Source: CAIXLI01 sp964587125 (GTDB lineage Bacteria; Pseudomonadota; Alphaproteobacteria; UBA9219). Taken from it: a stretch of 64,000 bases of DNA. The notes beneath the pieces are model-generated. The model worked only from the letters and a program-made list of their open reading frames with translations, made no database searches and was not told the DNA's origin. Positions 8,055-17,774 of this stretch are shown here, in pieces. The stretch is from positions 101,216 to 165,215 of the forward strand of contig CAZPKC010000002.1 of the NCBI GenBank assembly GCA_964587125.1, in the 5' to 3' direction. Made by a program: the position numbers and the translations under genes. Each line of letters starts with the position of its first letter. Positions within the stretch are counted from its first letter, which is position 1.

Positions 8055-9014
8055 CTATATGGCCGCGCGTTTCAACCGATCGTTGATCGCCGCCCCGAGC
8101 CCGGTATCCGGAATAGGAGCGACGGCAATACAGGAATAAACGGGCTTATCCAATTCGCGCAACATGGAAAATAAATTGGCAGCGGCTTCGTTCAAATCGC
8201 CTTGGGGGCTAAGATTCAAGCGCGCCGCGCCGCCCGCGACGGAAACATCGGAGCCGAAAGCCAAAAAGGCCTCGGTATCGGCAACCGTTACCGCATTCAG
8301 GCGAACGGGAAGATGCGGCGCATAATGACTCGCCAGCATCCCGGGAGAGGACGGCGCGTCGGGCGATGCGTCGGCTTCGACCGTCGCGACTTTACGGCCA
8401 AGGATTTTCTCAAGCTGTTCTTTCGTGACGCCGCCCGGGCGCAGGATTGTAGGCTCCGGCGCGGCTAAATTAATCACAGTCGATTCAATGCCGATCCGCG
8501 ATTGGCCGCCAGCCAGAATCAAATCGACTTTATCGCCCAAAGATTCCGCGACATGCTCGGGTGTCGTGGGGCTGAGCTTACCCGAAGCGTTGGCGCTGGG
8601 CGCGGCGATAGGCAAACCTGTGGCGCGCAGCAACATCTGGGCGTGAGGGTTTGACGGAATGCGCACCGCAAGCGTTTCCAATCCTGCGCTAGCTAAAAGC
8701 GACACGGGCGAATCTTTTTTGCGCGGCAAGACCAGCGTCATAGGACCCGGCCATAGCTTCGAGGCCAATATCTGCGCCGTGTCGCTCCATTCAATCAGCG
8801 CATCGAGCGCGCCCGTTTCCGCGACGTGGATAATCAAAGGATTGAACGCAGGGCGTCCCTTGGCTTCGTAAATCGCGGCAATGGCGCGCCCGTTTGTGGC
8901 GTCGCCGCCAAGCCCGTAAACGGTCTCGGTCGGAAAAGCGACAAGCTTGCCCTCCCGCAAAAGAGCTGCGGCGCGGGCGATAGAGGCGTCATCGATGGGC
9001 AAAAGCGTGGGCAT
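8055..9014 (-). CDS. L-threonylcarbamoyladenylate synthase (Sua5/TsaC family)
   Basis: Makes threonylcarbamoyl-AMP from threonine, bicarbonate and ATP for the t6A37 modification of ANN-decoding tRNAs. The YrdC domain fills residues 1-200, with the N-terminal signature GKLVAFPTETVYGLGGDA and the Lys/Arg motif KGRPAFNPLIIH. At 319 residues it is the longer Sua5 type, with a C-terminal domain starting near SSPGMLASHYAPHLP, rather than the short TsaC type. Confidence 0.93.
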   Translation of the reverse strand: MPTLLPIDDASIARAAALLREGKLVAFPTETVYGLGGDATNGRAIAAIYEAKGRPAFNPLIIHVAETGALDALIEWSDTAQILASKLWPGPMTLVLPRKKDSPVSLLASAGLETLAVRIPSNPHAQMLLRATGLPIAAPSANASGKLSPTTPEHVAESLGDKVDLILAGGQSRIGIESTVINLAAPEPTILRPGGVTKEQLEKILGRKVATVEADASPDAPSSPGMLASHYAPHLPVRLNAVTVADTEAFLAFGSDVSVAGGAARLNLSPQGDLNEAAANLFSMLRELDKPVYSCIAVAPIPDTGLGAAINDRLKRAAI

Positions 9015-9103
9015 AAGTAAAAGGTCTTTTATTGGCGTATAATAAATCTCTGTGATAGAGATAGCCTCGTTTGAGCGTTTCTAAAAGACCTTATCTGTCC
9101 CCC

Positions 9104-12100
9104 ATGCTGCGTTTCTTGCGATATATCGTCGAAATCCTTGCCGCGCTTGTCGGCATTGCCGTCGTCTGCGGGTTGTTGCTGGCGTGGAGACTGAGTTCCG
9201 CTCCCGCCAATCCGGATTTTCTGACGCCTTACATCGAAACGGGCATCGAAAGCGTCGTTCCGGACAGCAAAGTTCATCTTGAATCGACATTATTGACGTG
9301 GGACGGCGTCGATCGCGCTTTGGCCGTTCATGCCCAAAACATTGAAGTCAGCGACGCCGCAGGCGACGAAATCGCAAATATTCCGTCCGTCGATGCGAAG
9401 ATGAGCCTGCTCGGGCTTATTTTCGGGCAACTGATGCCTAAAGAACTGGTTATCGACCACCCTCAAATCAAATTGGATCGCGATAAAGACGGCGCGTTCG
9501 CATTCGGAGGGGTTACGGTTAGAGGGGTTTCCGGCTCCCCTTCGTCGGAGTCGGCGGATGTGATTCTAAGCGGCCTCGCGGAGCATCTTTCGCATTCGGT
9601 GTTTATGCACAAGCTAGCGGTAACGCGAGCCGTTTTCGACATTCATGACGAAAAAACACAGAAAAACTGGGCGCTTTCCATTCCTGAAATTTCGATCCAA
9701 AGGAACGGCGTTGGAGATTTCGACCGCACGCTTAAATACGGCGCGCTGTCGGGACGCATGACGATCGAGATAGCCCAACCGGATGCCGAAGCTTCGCTGG
9801 ATATTCGTTACATGTACGATCCTTCGATCGAACAGCACAACCTGACTTCGGTTTTCAACAACATAACCCCGGCCTCCGTCGCGGGCGGAAACCCAGAAGT
9901 CTGGGGTTTTGCCTCTGCGGCAATCGCCGATTTGCCCTTGACGGGCAAGATCGAGCTTGCGTTCGATAAAAAACTGACGCTCGTTAAAATCGCGGCGCAA
10001 ATTCACGGAGACGAAGGCCATTTGGTTTCTTCGGATTATTGGGATACCCCGTGCCCCGTCAAAAGCCTGGACCTGAATGCCAAATATAACCGCGTGACGC
10101 GTAAATTGACGATTTCCGATACGCACATCGATTTTGGAGGCCCCGCGCTTGATTTGAAAGTCAATGGCGCGCCGTCGAAACAAGAAGGCCAGGATATCGA
10201 TTTTACGGCTGAAGCGGAAATAAACCATCTTCCGATGAACGCATACGGCGAGATTTGGCCCAAGCTCCTTTTGCCGGATCCGCGTTACTGGCTGACCGCG
10301 AATTTGCGCGACGGGACGTTCGATCACGCCGAAGTCGCCCTAAAAGGCACGTTTGCTTGGGGGGATCTTGCCGATCTTTCCGTTTCCGAAGGCAGCGGTA
10401 AAATAATGGCCTCGGGCGGGCGCGTAACCTATATCGACGGCATGCCCCCCGCCGAAGGCGTCGGCGCCGAGGCTTCGTTCGACCTCAAGAAAATGGACGT
10501 GCGCATTACGGGCGGCGGTATCGGCGCTATCCGCCTGTCGCCCTTCACGCTTCGGATCGACGGGCTTGCCGATCCCGACCAGACGATCGACATTCCGATG
10601 CAGGTTTCCGGGCCTTTGCCCGAGGTCTTGCGTTTGCTCGATCATCAACCGCTGGGCTATGCCGCGGCTTTGGGGCTGTCGCCCGACGATCTCGGCGGCA
10701 AGATAGAAGGCGAAGTTCATTTACACTTTCCCTTGTTGAAAAAGCTGGCAATGAAAGACATCGATATTCGCGCCACAGCCTCCGCGACGGCGGTCGCTTC
10801 GACAAAATTGATTCCGAACGTCCCGATCGATCAGGGGAATTTGGCGCTGACGCTCGACGCTTCGGGCTTCAATCTTAAAGGACAAGCGGCGCTCGGAACC
10901 GCGCCGTTCCAAATTTCTTGGCAAGAAAATTTTGAATCCAAGGAAAGCAAGCCTTTGCGCCGAATCACGGCGACGGGCACGATCAAAGACGATCAATGGA
11001 AAAATTTCGGCGTTACGGCCTTTACGGGAACTAAGGGGCCGATCGACGTTTCTCTGGAAGCGACGAAACCCGCCAAGAACAAAACGGTGTTCTCGGGCGC
11101 TCTTAATATGACGCCGGCGGCGCTTGCGGTCGATATGCTGAAATGGAAAAAGCCCGCGAACATTCCCGCGATTTTGAATTTTTCCGGCACGGCTGTTTCA
11201 GGAAAACCCGTCGATATTTCATCGATCCTTCTGCGCGGAACGAAGCTGTCGGCGAAAGGCAAGGCCGTTCTCTCGAAAGATGCGTCGCAAATTCTATCCG
11301 TCGATCTTGCGTCGCTCGTTCTGGGACGGACGAACGCGTCCTTGCGGTTTACGCAGGATTTCGGTCAAGGCGGCGCTTTGCGCTTCGACGTGAAGGGCGC
11401 TTCTTTGGATGTTTCCGGGCTGCGCGGCGGCAACGATCCCGACCGCAGGGACCCCCGCCCCAAGGAATACCATATCCAAGTCGATCGGCTCTACGCCGGA
11501 GAAACAGGCCAAATCGACAAGGCTGAAGGAATAGCCGCGCGCGACAAGGCGGGATGGAGAGAAATAAACTTTCATGGCCTAGCCGACGGCGATACGCCTT
11601 TAAATATCGACTTGACGCCGAAACCCGACGGAAGCCGCGTTTTTGAAATTGCCTGCGGGAATTTCGGCAAGGCGATGAAAGGGCTCGGGTTTACCGATAC
11701 GATCAAGCGCGGTAAAATTTCCGTTTCCGGACAAAGCTCGGTCGAAAATCCGCGCATCGTCACGGGCAGCTTTAAAATCGACGATTTCACGGTCGAAAAA
11801 CTTCCCGTTCTGGCGCTTTTGCTTAACGCCACGTCGCCCTTCGGTTTTGGAAATATTTTAACCGACAGCGCCGATTTTGACCGCTTCGAAGGCGATTTTG
11901 TTTGGCAAGGCGACGATATTACATTGACCCGCGCCCATGCCGCCGGATCGGCCATCGGGATCAATAGCGACGGCAAAATCGACATGAATTCCGGCAACGC
12001 CGATCTGGAGGGAACGCTCGTGCCCTTCAGCGTCATGAACAACGTGCTGAACTCCATCCCTCTGATCGGAGACATCATTACCGGCGGCAAAAACCAAGGC

Positions 12101-12235
12101 GTTCTGGCCGTGGCGTATAAGATCAAGGGAAAGCTCGATGCGCCGAAAATTTCCGTCAATCCGGTGTCTCTGTTGACCCCGGGCTTTATCCGTAATTTGT
12201 TTTTTAGGGACGATGCGGCGGAAGATAAAAAGTAA
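9104..12235 (+). CDS. AsmA-like/YhdP-type large envelope protein
   Basis: A protein of about 1043 residues with one N-terminal membrane helix and a long beta-rich periplasmic body. This is the layout of the AsmA/TamB/YhdP superfamily, whose members form hydrophobic grooves for phospholipid transport to the outer membrane. The C-terminal part (FDRFEGDFVWQGDDITLTRAHAAGSAIGINSDGKID) matches the AsmA-like C-terminal domain. I chose the ATG at 9104 (MLRFLRYIVEILAAL); a TTG at 9071 is in frame and neither start has a strong ribosome site. The ATP12 gene follows 11 bp downstream. Confidence 0.8.
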   Translation: MLRFLRYIVEILAALVGIAVVCGLLLAWRLSSAPANPDFLTPYIETGIESVVPDSKVHLESTLLTWDGVDRALAVHAQNIEVSDAAGDEIANIPSVDAKMSLLGLIFGQLMPKELVIDHPQIKLDRDKDGAFAFGGVTVRGVSGSPSSESADVILSGLAEHLSHSVFMHKLAVTRAVFDIHDEKTQKNWALSIPEISIQRNGVGDFDRTLKYGALSGRMTIEIAQPDAEASLDIRYMYDPSIEQHNLTSVFNNITPASVAGGNPEVWGFASAAIADLPLTGKIELAFDKKLTLVKIAAQIHGDEGHLVSSDYWDTPCPVKSLDLNAKYNRVTRKLTISDTHIDFGGPALDLKVNGAPSKQEGQDIDFTAEAEINHLPMNAYGEIWPKLLLPDPRYWLTANLRDGTFDHAEVALKGTFAWGDLADLSVSEGSGKIMASGGRVTYIDGMPPAEGVGAEASFDLKKMDVRITGGGIGAIRLSPFTLRIDGLADPDQTIDIPMQVSGPLPEVLRLLDHQPLGYAAALGLSPDDLGGKIEGEVHLHFPLLKKLAMKDIDIRATASATAVASTKLIPNVPIDQGNLALTLDASGFNLKGQAALGTAPFQISWQENFESKESKPLRRITATGTIKDDQWKNFGVTAFTGTKGPIDVSLEATKPAKNKTVFSGALNMTPAALAVDMLKWKKPANIPAILNFSGTAVSGKPVDISSILLRGTKLSAKGKAVLSKDASQILSVDLASLVLGRTNASLRFTQDFGQGGALRFDVKGASLDVSGLRGGNDPDRRDPRPKEYHIQVDRLYAGETGQIDKAEGIAARDKAGWREINFHGLADGDTPLNIDLTPKPDGSRVFEIACGNFGKAMKGLGFTDTIKRGKISVSGQSSVENPRIVTGSFKIDDFTVEKLPVLALLLNATSPFGFGNILTDSADFDRFEGDFVWQGDDITLTRAHAAGSAIGINSDGKIDMNSGNADLEGTLVPFSVMNNVLNSIPLIGDIITGGKNQGVLAVAYKIKGKLDAPKISVNPVSLLTPGFIRNLFFRDDAAEDKK

Positions 12236-12246
12236 GGAACTTTAAG

Positions 12247-12942
12247 ATGATTCTTAAACGCCCCCTCTATTCCACAAGAGCAGAAGGCAAAGGCTTCGCC
12301 ATTTATCAGAGCGATAAGGCGCTTAAGACCCCGCTTCTTTTGCCTTTGATCGTTTCGTCGCGCGCTTTGGCCGAAGCAATCGCGGAAGAATTCGAAGCCA
12401 TGGGCAACAATAGGAATTTACGCGCAATGCCCTATACGCAAATGGCTCTGACCGCGATCGATATTGCGGCGCCGAAACGCGAAGAAGTTATCGCGGGCAT
12501 CCTGCGCTATGGGGAAACGGAACTTATTTGCCAGCGCGCATCCGATCCCGCCGATCTGGTGGCCGAGCAGAACAAAAAATGGCAACCCTATCTCGATTGG
12601 TGCAAAGAAAGATTTGGCGCCGATTTAAAAGTCGGCAGCGGCATCATTCCCTTTGAGCAGGACAAAACGGCTCTTGCCGCCTTGCGGGCGTTTGTCGAAA
12701 CGCTGGATGCGTTTTTCCTGACGGGACTTAGCGAGGCTTGCCGCGCCCTCGGTTCCCTCGTGCTTGGCCTGGCCTTGATGGAAGGAAAAGCCCCGCCGTC
12801 CGAAGCGTTCGAGGCCGCCGAATGCGATCCTCTTTGGCAAAGTAAAAAATGGGGCGACGATCCGTTTCTGAAGGGACGCCAGACGGAGATCGCGCGCGAC
12901 CTCAATATATGCGCGGAGTGGTTCGCATTGCTGAGAAAATAG
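12247..12942 (+). CDS. ATP12-family F1-ATPase assembly chaperone
   Basis: A 231-residue homologue of mitochondrial Atp12, which binds the F1 alpha subunit during ATP synthase assembly. The N-terminus KRPLYSTRAEGKGFAIYQSDKALKTP and the block NRNLRAMPYTQMALTAID are typical. The family is almost confined to alphaproteobacteria and mitochondria, so it is a lineage marker. It starts 11 bp after the AsmA-like gene and is probably co-transcribed. Confidence 0.92.
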   Translation: MILKRPLYSTRAEGKGFAIYQSDKALKTPLLLPLIVSSRALAEAIAEEFEAMGNNRNLRAMPYTQMALTAIDIAAPKREEVIAGILRYGETELICQRASDPADLVAEQNKKWQPYLDWCKERFGADLKVGSGIIPFEQDKTALAALRAFVETLDAFFLTGLSEACRALGSLVLGLALMEGKAPPSEAFEAAECDPLWQSKKWGDDPFLKGRQTEIARDLNICAEWFALLRK

Positions 12943-12984
12943 AGTCAGAAAACGGAATTTCGTAATTTCCGGCGTCAGGTTTTT

Positions 12985-13752
12985 CTATTCGCGGAAATCG
13001 AACGAAGGCGACATGTCGGGATTTTGGATGCCCAGCTGCTTGTCGCGGTATTGCCGATAGACGCTGCGCATTTCGGCGTAGAAGTCCAATGCGCCGGTCT
13101 TCAAAGCGTCGTAATCGTCAAGCGTTTCTTCGCGTTGGGTCAAGCCGTCCGCGCCGAAACTGGAATAAACGACTTCGTTTTTCACGGCTCTTCCGCCACG
13201 CGCTGCGATCCACTGCCACGGCGAGGCGACCATATCGACGCCAAGGCCAAACGCATCGCGGAAATTCGACGGCCCGAACAGCGGCAGAACAAGATAAGGT
13301 CCCGAACCGACGCCCCACACGGACAAAGTCTGGCCGAAATCGCCCCTTTGCTTGGGCAGATTCAGAGAATCGGCGACTTCGAAAATACCTGCGGCGCCGA
13401 CGGTCGTGTTCACAACAAAGCGCCCCGCGGTAATGCCCGCGTGAGAGATTTCGCCTTGCAACAGATTGTTGGCGAAGATCACCGGTTCGTCCATGTTAAA
13501 CAAGACGTTGGCGATGCGTTCGCGCACGGCGTCCGGAAGGACGAAACGATATAATTCGGTCAGCGGCTTGATAAGCAGGCGGTCGAGGAAATCGTTGACG
13601 TCAAAGGTAACGCGGTTCATCGCTTCCAGAGGATCGTTTGCCTCCAGCGCTTCGGCTTGAGCTTCAGGCGATTTGGGAACCTCCGCGCAGGCTGCCAGAA
13701 GAGAAGGCAGGGACAAAAACGCAAGGGCAAGAACAAAACGGTGAATACGCAT
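12985..13752 (-). CDS. mlaA: MlaA/VacJ outer-membrane lipoprotein
   Basis: MlaA removes phospholipids from the outer leaflet of the outer membrane and passes them to MlaC. The 255-residue precursor has a signal peptide with lipobox LLAAC. The family core includes DPLEAMNRVTFDVNDFLD, FVVNTTVGAAGIFEVA and SVWGVGSGPYLVLPLFGPSNFRDA. I take the ATG at 13752 because it places the signal peptide correctly; the frame extends to 13845. It lies 32 bp after the HpnN-type exporter, so the two probably form one operon for envelope lipid traffic. The rest of the Mla set is not in the window. Confidence 0.92.
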   Translation of the reverse strand: MRIHRFVLALAFLSLPSLLAACAEVPKSPEAQAEALEANDPLEAMNRVTFDVNDFLDRLLIKPLTELYRFVLPDAVRERIANVLFNMDEPVIFANNLLQGEISHAGITAGRFVVNTTVGAAGIFEVADSLNLPKQRGDFGQTLSVWGVGSGPYLVLPLFGPSNFRDAFGLGVDMVASPWQWIAARGGRAVKNEVVYSSFGADGLTQREETLDDYDALKTGALDFYAEMRSVYRQYRDKQLGIQNPDMSPSFDFRE

Positions 13753-13784
13753 GACAAATCCCAAGAAAGTGACACAAAAGGAAC

Positions 13785-16379
13785 CTACGGCAACGTATCT
13801 TTTTTCCTGAAAGCATACAATACAGGAAGAATAAAAAACGTGCACAGCAAGGAGTATAACAGGGAAATAGTTAATAATTCACCCATGCCGCGCGTGCCCG
13901 TGTGTGAAGAAAAGCACAAAGAAGCGAAAGCGACTAACACCGTGGCAGCGCTGAATAAAACGGCTCTGGCCATGGAAGATTGCAAAAAATCGCGGTTTCC
14001 GGAACGCCCATAAAAAACGAAGTAAACCGCATAAGATACGCCCAGACTGAACAATAACGGCAAGGCAATGATGTTGGCGAAGTTCAAAGGCAAGCCGATA
14101 AGGGTTGCCGTCGCAAGGGTCAAGATTCCGGCGACGACCAAAGGCAACATCATCAAAACAACATCCGTGCAACGCCGCAAAACGAGGAAAGACAGGAAAG
14201 CGATTGACGCAAATCCGTAAATTCCGGCATGAACAAAAGCGGAAACGATCGTACGGCCTGATTCCCTGATCGAAACCGGCGTGCCGGAGGCTTGCGGAGC
14301 GATTTTCTGCACGGCGTCGATAAAACGGTTTAACATTTCGGGGTTTCGTGGATTGTTATCCGCGCCGCGTTTGGGAAAAACCTCGATAAGCTTTTGCCCG
14401 TCGCCCGCTACCCAATCGCGTTTCAATTCCGGCGGAATATCGTCCGAAGTCACGGATTTTGCGCGGAGAAACCCTTGAATTTCTACCAATTTTGCTTGCA
14501 TCGGCAAAAGAAGGTTGTCTTGCGCGCGCTTTAAAAGTTCCGGCGATGCCTGCGCGGCGATTTTATCCAGAACATCGGCCAGAATTTGCGCCGCAGGCAT
14601 CTTGCCTTCGATTTGCCGCGCCAACGCCGCCGTTTTGCGAAGCGCCTCTAAATTATTTTCGTAGCTCGCGGCGGGTTTTTGGGCGAGTGCAAACGTCGGC
14701 GCGAGAAGCGAGGCTGTATCGGCGATCATCGCCAGCTTTTTGTCCTGATCTTCGGGGACGAAGCTCGCCAGCGTCATGACATGATCGACTTCGGGCAGTT
14801 TTTCGAGCGAAGATGCCAGAGCTTGGGTTTCTTCCGGCTGCGCCAGAATTTGCGCGGCATACGCGTCCGAATCGGGATCTTGCATCGCTTCGAACATCGT
14901 CGAAACGGATTCGCTTTTTGGATTCTTTAAATCCAAAGGATCAAAATCGAACCGGATTTGCGAAGCAACGGCAAGTCCCGCCAGAACAAGCGCAAGAATA
15001 AACGGCGCAATCGCCTTATGGTGCAACACGAGGAAATCGTTCAGCGGCGCGAGCGCTTTAAACCCGATATTTTCTGCTTCCGCCGGAGGATTCATCAAGG
15101 TCATGAGCGCTGGCAACAGCGTGATGTTCAGAATAAACGCGATCATCATACCGACGCCCGCGATCAATCCAAGCTCCGACACGCCGCGGTAATCCGTCGG
15201 GATGAAAGCCAGAAATCCCAAAGCCGTCGATCCCGCCGCCATTGCCAAGGGCGAAGCGATAATCTTGGCGGTATTGCGTAACGCTTCGGCATGATCGGGT
15301 TCCCGATTTCGTTGATCTCGGTAACGCCCGCCGAACTGGATGCCGAAATCGACCGCAATGCCGATGAACATGACCGCGAAAGCGACCGAAATCAGATTCA
15401 ACGATCCGACTGCGGCCGTCGCGAAAGCGGTCGAAGCGATCAATCCTGCAACCAAGGTCAGCGCGATAGGCAGAACGATGCGCCACGACCGCATCGCGAG
15501 GAACAAAAGGCCGAAAACAAGAACGCCGCATAAGGCGGTTGCGACGCCTGCGCCTTCCGCGACGCTGGCAAATTCCTCGTCGTTCAAGGGAACGGAGCCG
15601 GTCAAACGCACGCGCACGCCGGTTGAAGGCGTCAGATTTAAATCCGCAGCGATTTGCCTTACGACCTTCGTCGCCGCTTCGCCGGGCTGCAGCGACGAGT
15701 AATCCAGAACGGGTTTGGTAACGATGTATTTGCGTAATTCCCGCGCCGCAAAGGGATCGTTCGCTTCCGGCGCCATTTGGAGCCAATCAAGAGAATGGTC
15801 TTGCCCTTGCAACGTCGCTTGAAGCGTTTTCGCAATTTCGGCCAAGGGCCGTTCGACCTGCTTCGGCGGGACGGCGCCCGCTTGCACGCCTTGCATCGTC
15901 AGATCAATCGTATCGAAAAATCCGCGAAGCGAAGGATCGCTGATGATCGTGCCCAACATCGGTTGCGCCTGCGCGATTTGATCGAGCGCTTCGGCCAGCT
16001 CTTTTTTGGAAAGGAAGAGAAGCCCGTTCGCGCGGAAAAAAGGCAAAGCATCGGGACGCGAGACAAAGGAGAACATATCCGTTCTTGCCGCGAGCCCGTT
16101 TGCCAAACCTTGCGCCGCGCTTTCGGCTTTCGCGGCATCGTCGCTGTCGATAACGATGACGAGAGTATCGACCTTTTGCGGGAAAGCGGCTTCCAAGGCT
16201 TTTTCGCGCTTGCGCCAATCCAGAGTCTCGGAAAGAAGCTGGTTAATGTCCGTGTTGATCGAAGTGTTTTGGGCGGCATAAACGCCTAACCCGACGCTAA
16301 GCAATAAGGCCAGCACGGCAAGAAAAGCCGCAAATTTGCGGCCGAAATCGACGACGGAAATGAGGAAAGAGGCAAACAT
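13785..16379 (-). CDS. hpnN: RND/MMPL-family exporter, HpnN type
   Basis: An 864-residue RND transporter with two repeats, each a large periplasmic loop (about 37-270 and 470-690) followed by a bundle of helices. This matches the hopanoid-transport protein HpnN rather than tripartite AcrB-type pumps, which are longer. The FGIQFGGRYRDQ region after the fourth helix is typical of MMPL proteins. HpnN moves hopanoids to the outer membrane, and pairing with mlaA supports a lipid role. No hopanoid biosynthesis gene is nearby, so the substrate is inferred. Confidence 0.8.
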   Translation of the reverse strand: MFASFLISVVDFGRKFAAFLAVLALLLSVGLGVYAAQNTSINTDINQLLSETLDWRKREKALEAAFPQKVDTLVIVIDSDDAAKAESAAQGLANGLAARTDMFSFVSRPDALPFFRANGLLFLSKKELAEALDQIAQAQPMLGTIISDPSLRGFFDTIDLTMQGVQAGAVPPKQVERPLAEIAKTLQATLQGQDHSLDWLQMAPEANDPFAARELRKYIVTKPVLDYSSLQPGEAATKVVRQIAADLNLTPSTGVRVRLTGSVPLNDEEFASVAEGAGVATALCGVLVFGLLFLAMRSWRIVLPIALTLVAGLIASTAFATAAVGSLNLISVAFAVMFIGIAVDFGIQFGGRYRDQRNREPDHAEALRNTAKIIASPLAMAAGSTALGFLAFIPTDYRGVSELGLIAGVGMMIAFILNITLLPALMTLMNPPAEAENIGFKALAPLNDFLVLHHKAIAPFILALVLAGLAVASQIRFDFDPLDLKNPKSESVSTMFEAMQDPDSDAYAAQILAQPEETQALASSLEKLPEVDHVMTLASFVPEDQDKKLAMIADTASLLAPTFALAQKPAASYENNLEALRKTAALARQIEGKMPAAQILADVLDKIAAQASPELLKRAQDNLLLPMQAKLVEIQGFLRAKSVTSDDIPPELKRDWVAGDGQKLIEVFPKRGADNNPRNPEMLNRFIDAVQKIAPQASGTPVSIRESGRTIVSAFVHAGIYGFASIAFLSFLVLRRCTDVVLMMLPLVVAGILTLATATLIGLPLNFANIIALPLLFSLGVSYAVYFVFYGRSGNRDFLQSSMARAVLFSAATVLVAFASLCFSSHTGTRGMGELLTISLLYSLLCTFFILPVLYAFRKKDTLP

Positions 16380-16442
16380 AAGTTTCTAAACAACACTATA
16401 AAGATTGCCGAAACAAGCTTTTTTGATTATCCCTGTTTTTGT

Positions 16443-16519
<77 letters not shown>

Positions 16520-16520
16520 T

Positions 16521-16570
16521 CCGCCTTCGCTTCGCTACGGCGTGATTATGTCGTAGCGAAGCGAAGGCGG
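16521..16570. repeat. Palindromic repeat after tRNA-Pro
   Basis: A 19-bp perfect inverted repeat (arm CCGCCTTCGCTTCGCTACG, 16521-16539; partner 16552-16570) with a 12-nt loop, beginning one base after the tRNA. A degenerate third arm of the same kind follows at 16572-16600. It could act as the tRNA terminator or processing site, but it also resembles the GAAGGCGG palindromes elsewhere in the window (33873-33902 and inside the OYE gene). Confidence 0.7.
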
Positions 16571-16603
16571 ATGCCACGCCGTAACGAAGTGGAGGCGGGC
16601 TTA

Positions 16604-16843
16604 ATGAAGTATGTATATATGCTTCAAAGCATTCCTTACCCCGAACGATATTATGTTGGGAGCACATCAGACTTAAAGGTACGGTTTGCCGAACATAATA
16701 AAGGCCATTCGCTACACACTAAAAAATTCCTGCCTTGGAAACTGGAGGGTTACATCGCCTTTTCAGACCCCGACAAAGCAGATAAATTTGAAGCATATCT
16801 GAAAACGGCTTCTGGCCGAACCTTTGCAAAACGGCATTTTTAG
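16604..16843 (+). CDS. GIY-YIG nuclease superfamily protein
   Basis: A 79-residue protein made of a single GIY-YIG domain: YVYMLQS, then RYYVGSTSDLKVRFAEHNKG, ending with KFEAYLKTASGRTFAKRHF. Stand-alone proteins of this UPF0213-like size are common and mostly uncharacterised. Start at 16604 with GGAGG at 16591-16595. The longer open frame reads backward into the repeat and tRNA and is not coding. Confidence 0.85.
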   Translation: MKYVYMLQSIPYPERYYVGSTSDLKVRFAEHNKGHSLHTKKFLPWKLEGYIAFSDPDKADKFEAYLKTASGRTFAKRHF

Positions 16844-16861
16844 GATATAGGTCATCCTCAA

Positions 16862-17227
16862 ATGGACGTTGTTCAAATCATCTCTGCTGCGGGAATTGGC
16901 GGCGTAGTTGGCAGTTTGCTGACAACCATTGTGCAGGCATACTACGCCCGTAGATCACATTTAGATGATCGATCCTTTCAGGAAAAGAAAGAAGCGTATA
17001 TTGGTTACCTAGATGCTACTTACAAATCAGACATCCAGAGAAATGAAGAAGCGGCATTATATTGCGGTCATTGGAAAAACAGATGTGAGGTGGTTGCATC
17101 AAAAGAAGTTATCGAAGCTCTTGAAAAAATCATAAAAACAAATCCTATTGATGGAAAGGTTCATCCCGATCGTCCACAAGCGATGCATGAATTAAAGGAA
17201 GCTATGAAAAAAGATTTAGGCATTTAA
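16862..17227 (+). CDS. Hypothetical protein with one N-terminal membrane helix
   Basis: 121 residues. A hydrophobic, Gly-rich segment (about 6-27) is followed by a charged helical domain starting ARRSHLDDRSFQEKKEAYIGYLDA. This layout is common in small accessory-region proteins of unknown role. The ribosome site is weak. It lies between the GIY-YIG gene and a DNA glycosylase gene. Confidence 0.6.
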   Translation: MDVVQIISAAGIGGVVGSLLTTIVQAYYARRSHLDDRSFQEKKEAYIGYLDATYKSDIQRNEEAALYCGHWKNRCEVVASKEVIEALEKIIKTNPIDGKVHPDRPQAMHELKEAMKKDLGI

Positions 17228-17249
17228 CTCTGACAAAAAATGAGCACAT

Positions 17250-17774
17250 ATGCCAAACTGCATCGGATTTTCCCCTGTTTCTCGAAGCAATGCGCGGGTG
17301 CTGATTCTGGGAACGTTGCCGGGCGCGGAATCTTTAAAGCAGCAACAGTATTACGCCCACAGGCAAAACAAATTCTGGAAAATTATGGGGGAATTGGTCG
17401 GCGCTTCCCCCGATCTGCCTTATAAAAAAAGACTTAAGCAGCTTACAAAAAATAAAATCGCTTTATGGGATGTGTGCGAGACAGCGCAGCGCAAAGGAAG
17501 CCTCGATGCCGATATCAGGTGCGCGACGCCAAATGACTTCGATTCATTTTTTAAAAAACATAAAAACATCGAATTCATTTGCTTCAACGGGCAACCTGCG
17601 CAAAAATTGTTTCGTCGGCACGTAAAGAAGAATACAATTGCCTCGCGCGTTCTGCCATCGACCAGTCCTGCCCATGCGAAAATGAGATACGAGCAAAAAC
17701 TGGTTCGTTGGCGGGAAGCGTTAAGAAAAAGCATTCTCTTGAAAAGCGGCAAAACATGTGCTTCCAAAGTTTAA
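17250..17774 (+). CDS. DNA-deoxyinosine glycosylase (uracil-DNA glycosylase superfamily)
   Basis: A 174-residue enzyme expected to excise hypoxanthine, and perhaps uracil, from DNA. The N-terminal motif LILGTLPGAESLKQQQYYAH is the substrate-pocket motif of the hypoxanthine-DNA glycosylase branch. A later STSPAHA segment corresponds to the second active-site motif. Its 3' end overlaps the sirtuin gene by 17 nt, so the two are likely translationally coupled. Confidence 0.82.
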   Translation: MPNCIGFSPVSRSNARVLILGTLPGAESLKQQQYYAHRQNKFWKIMGELVGASPDLPYKKRLKQLTKNKIALWDVCETAQRKGSLDADIRCATPNDFDSFFKKHKNIEFICFNGQPAQKLFRRHVKKNTIASRVLPSTSPAHAKMRYEQKLVRWREALRKSILLKSGKTCASKV

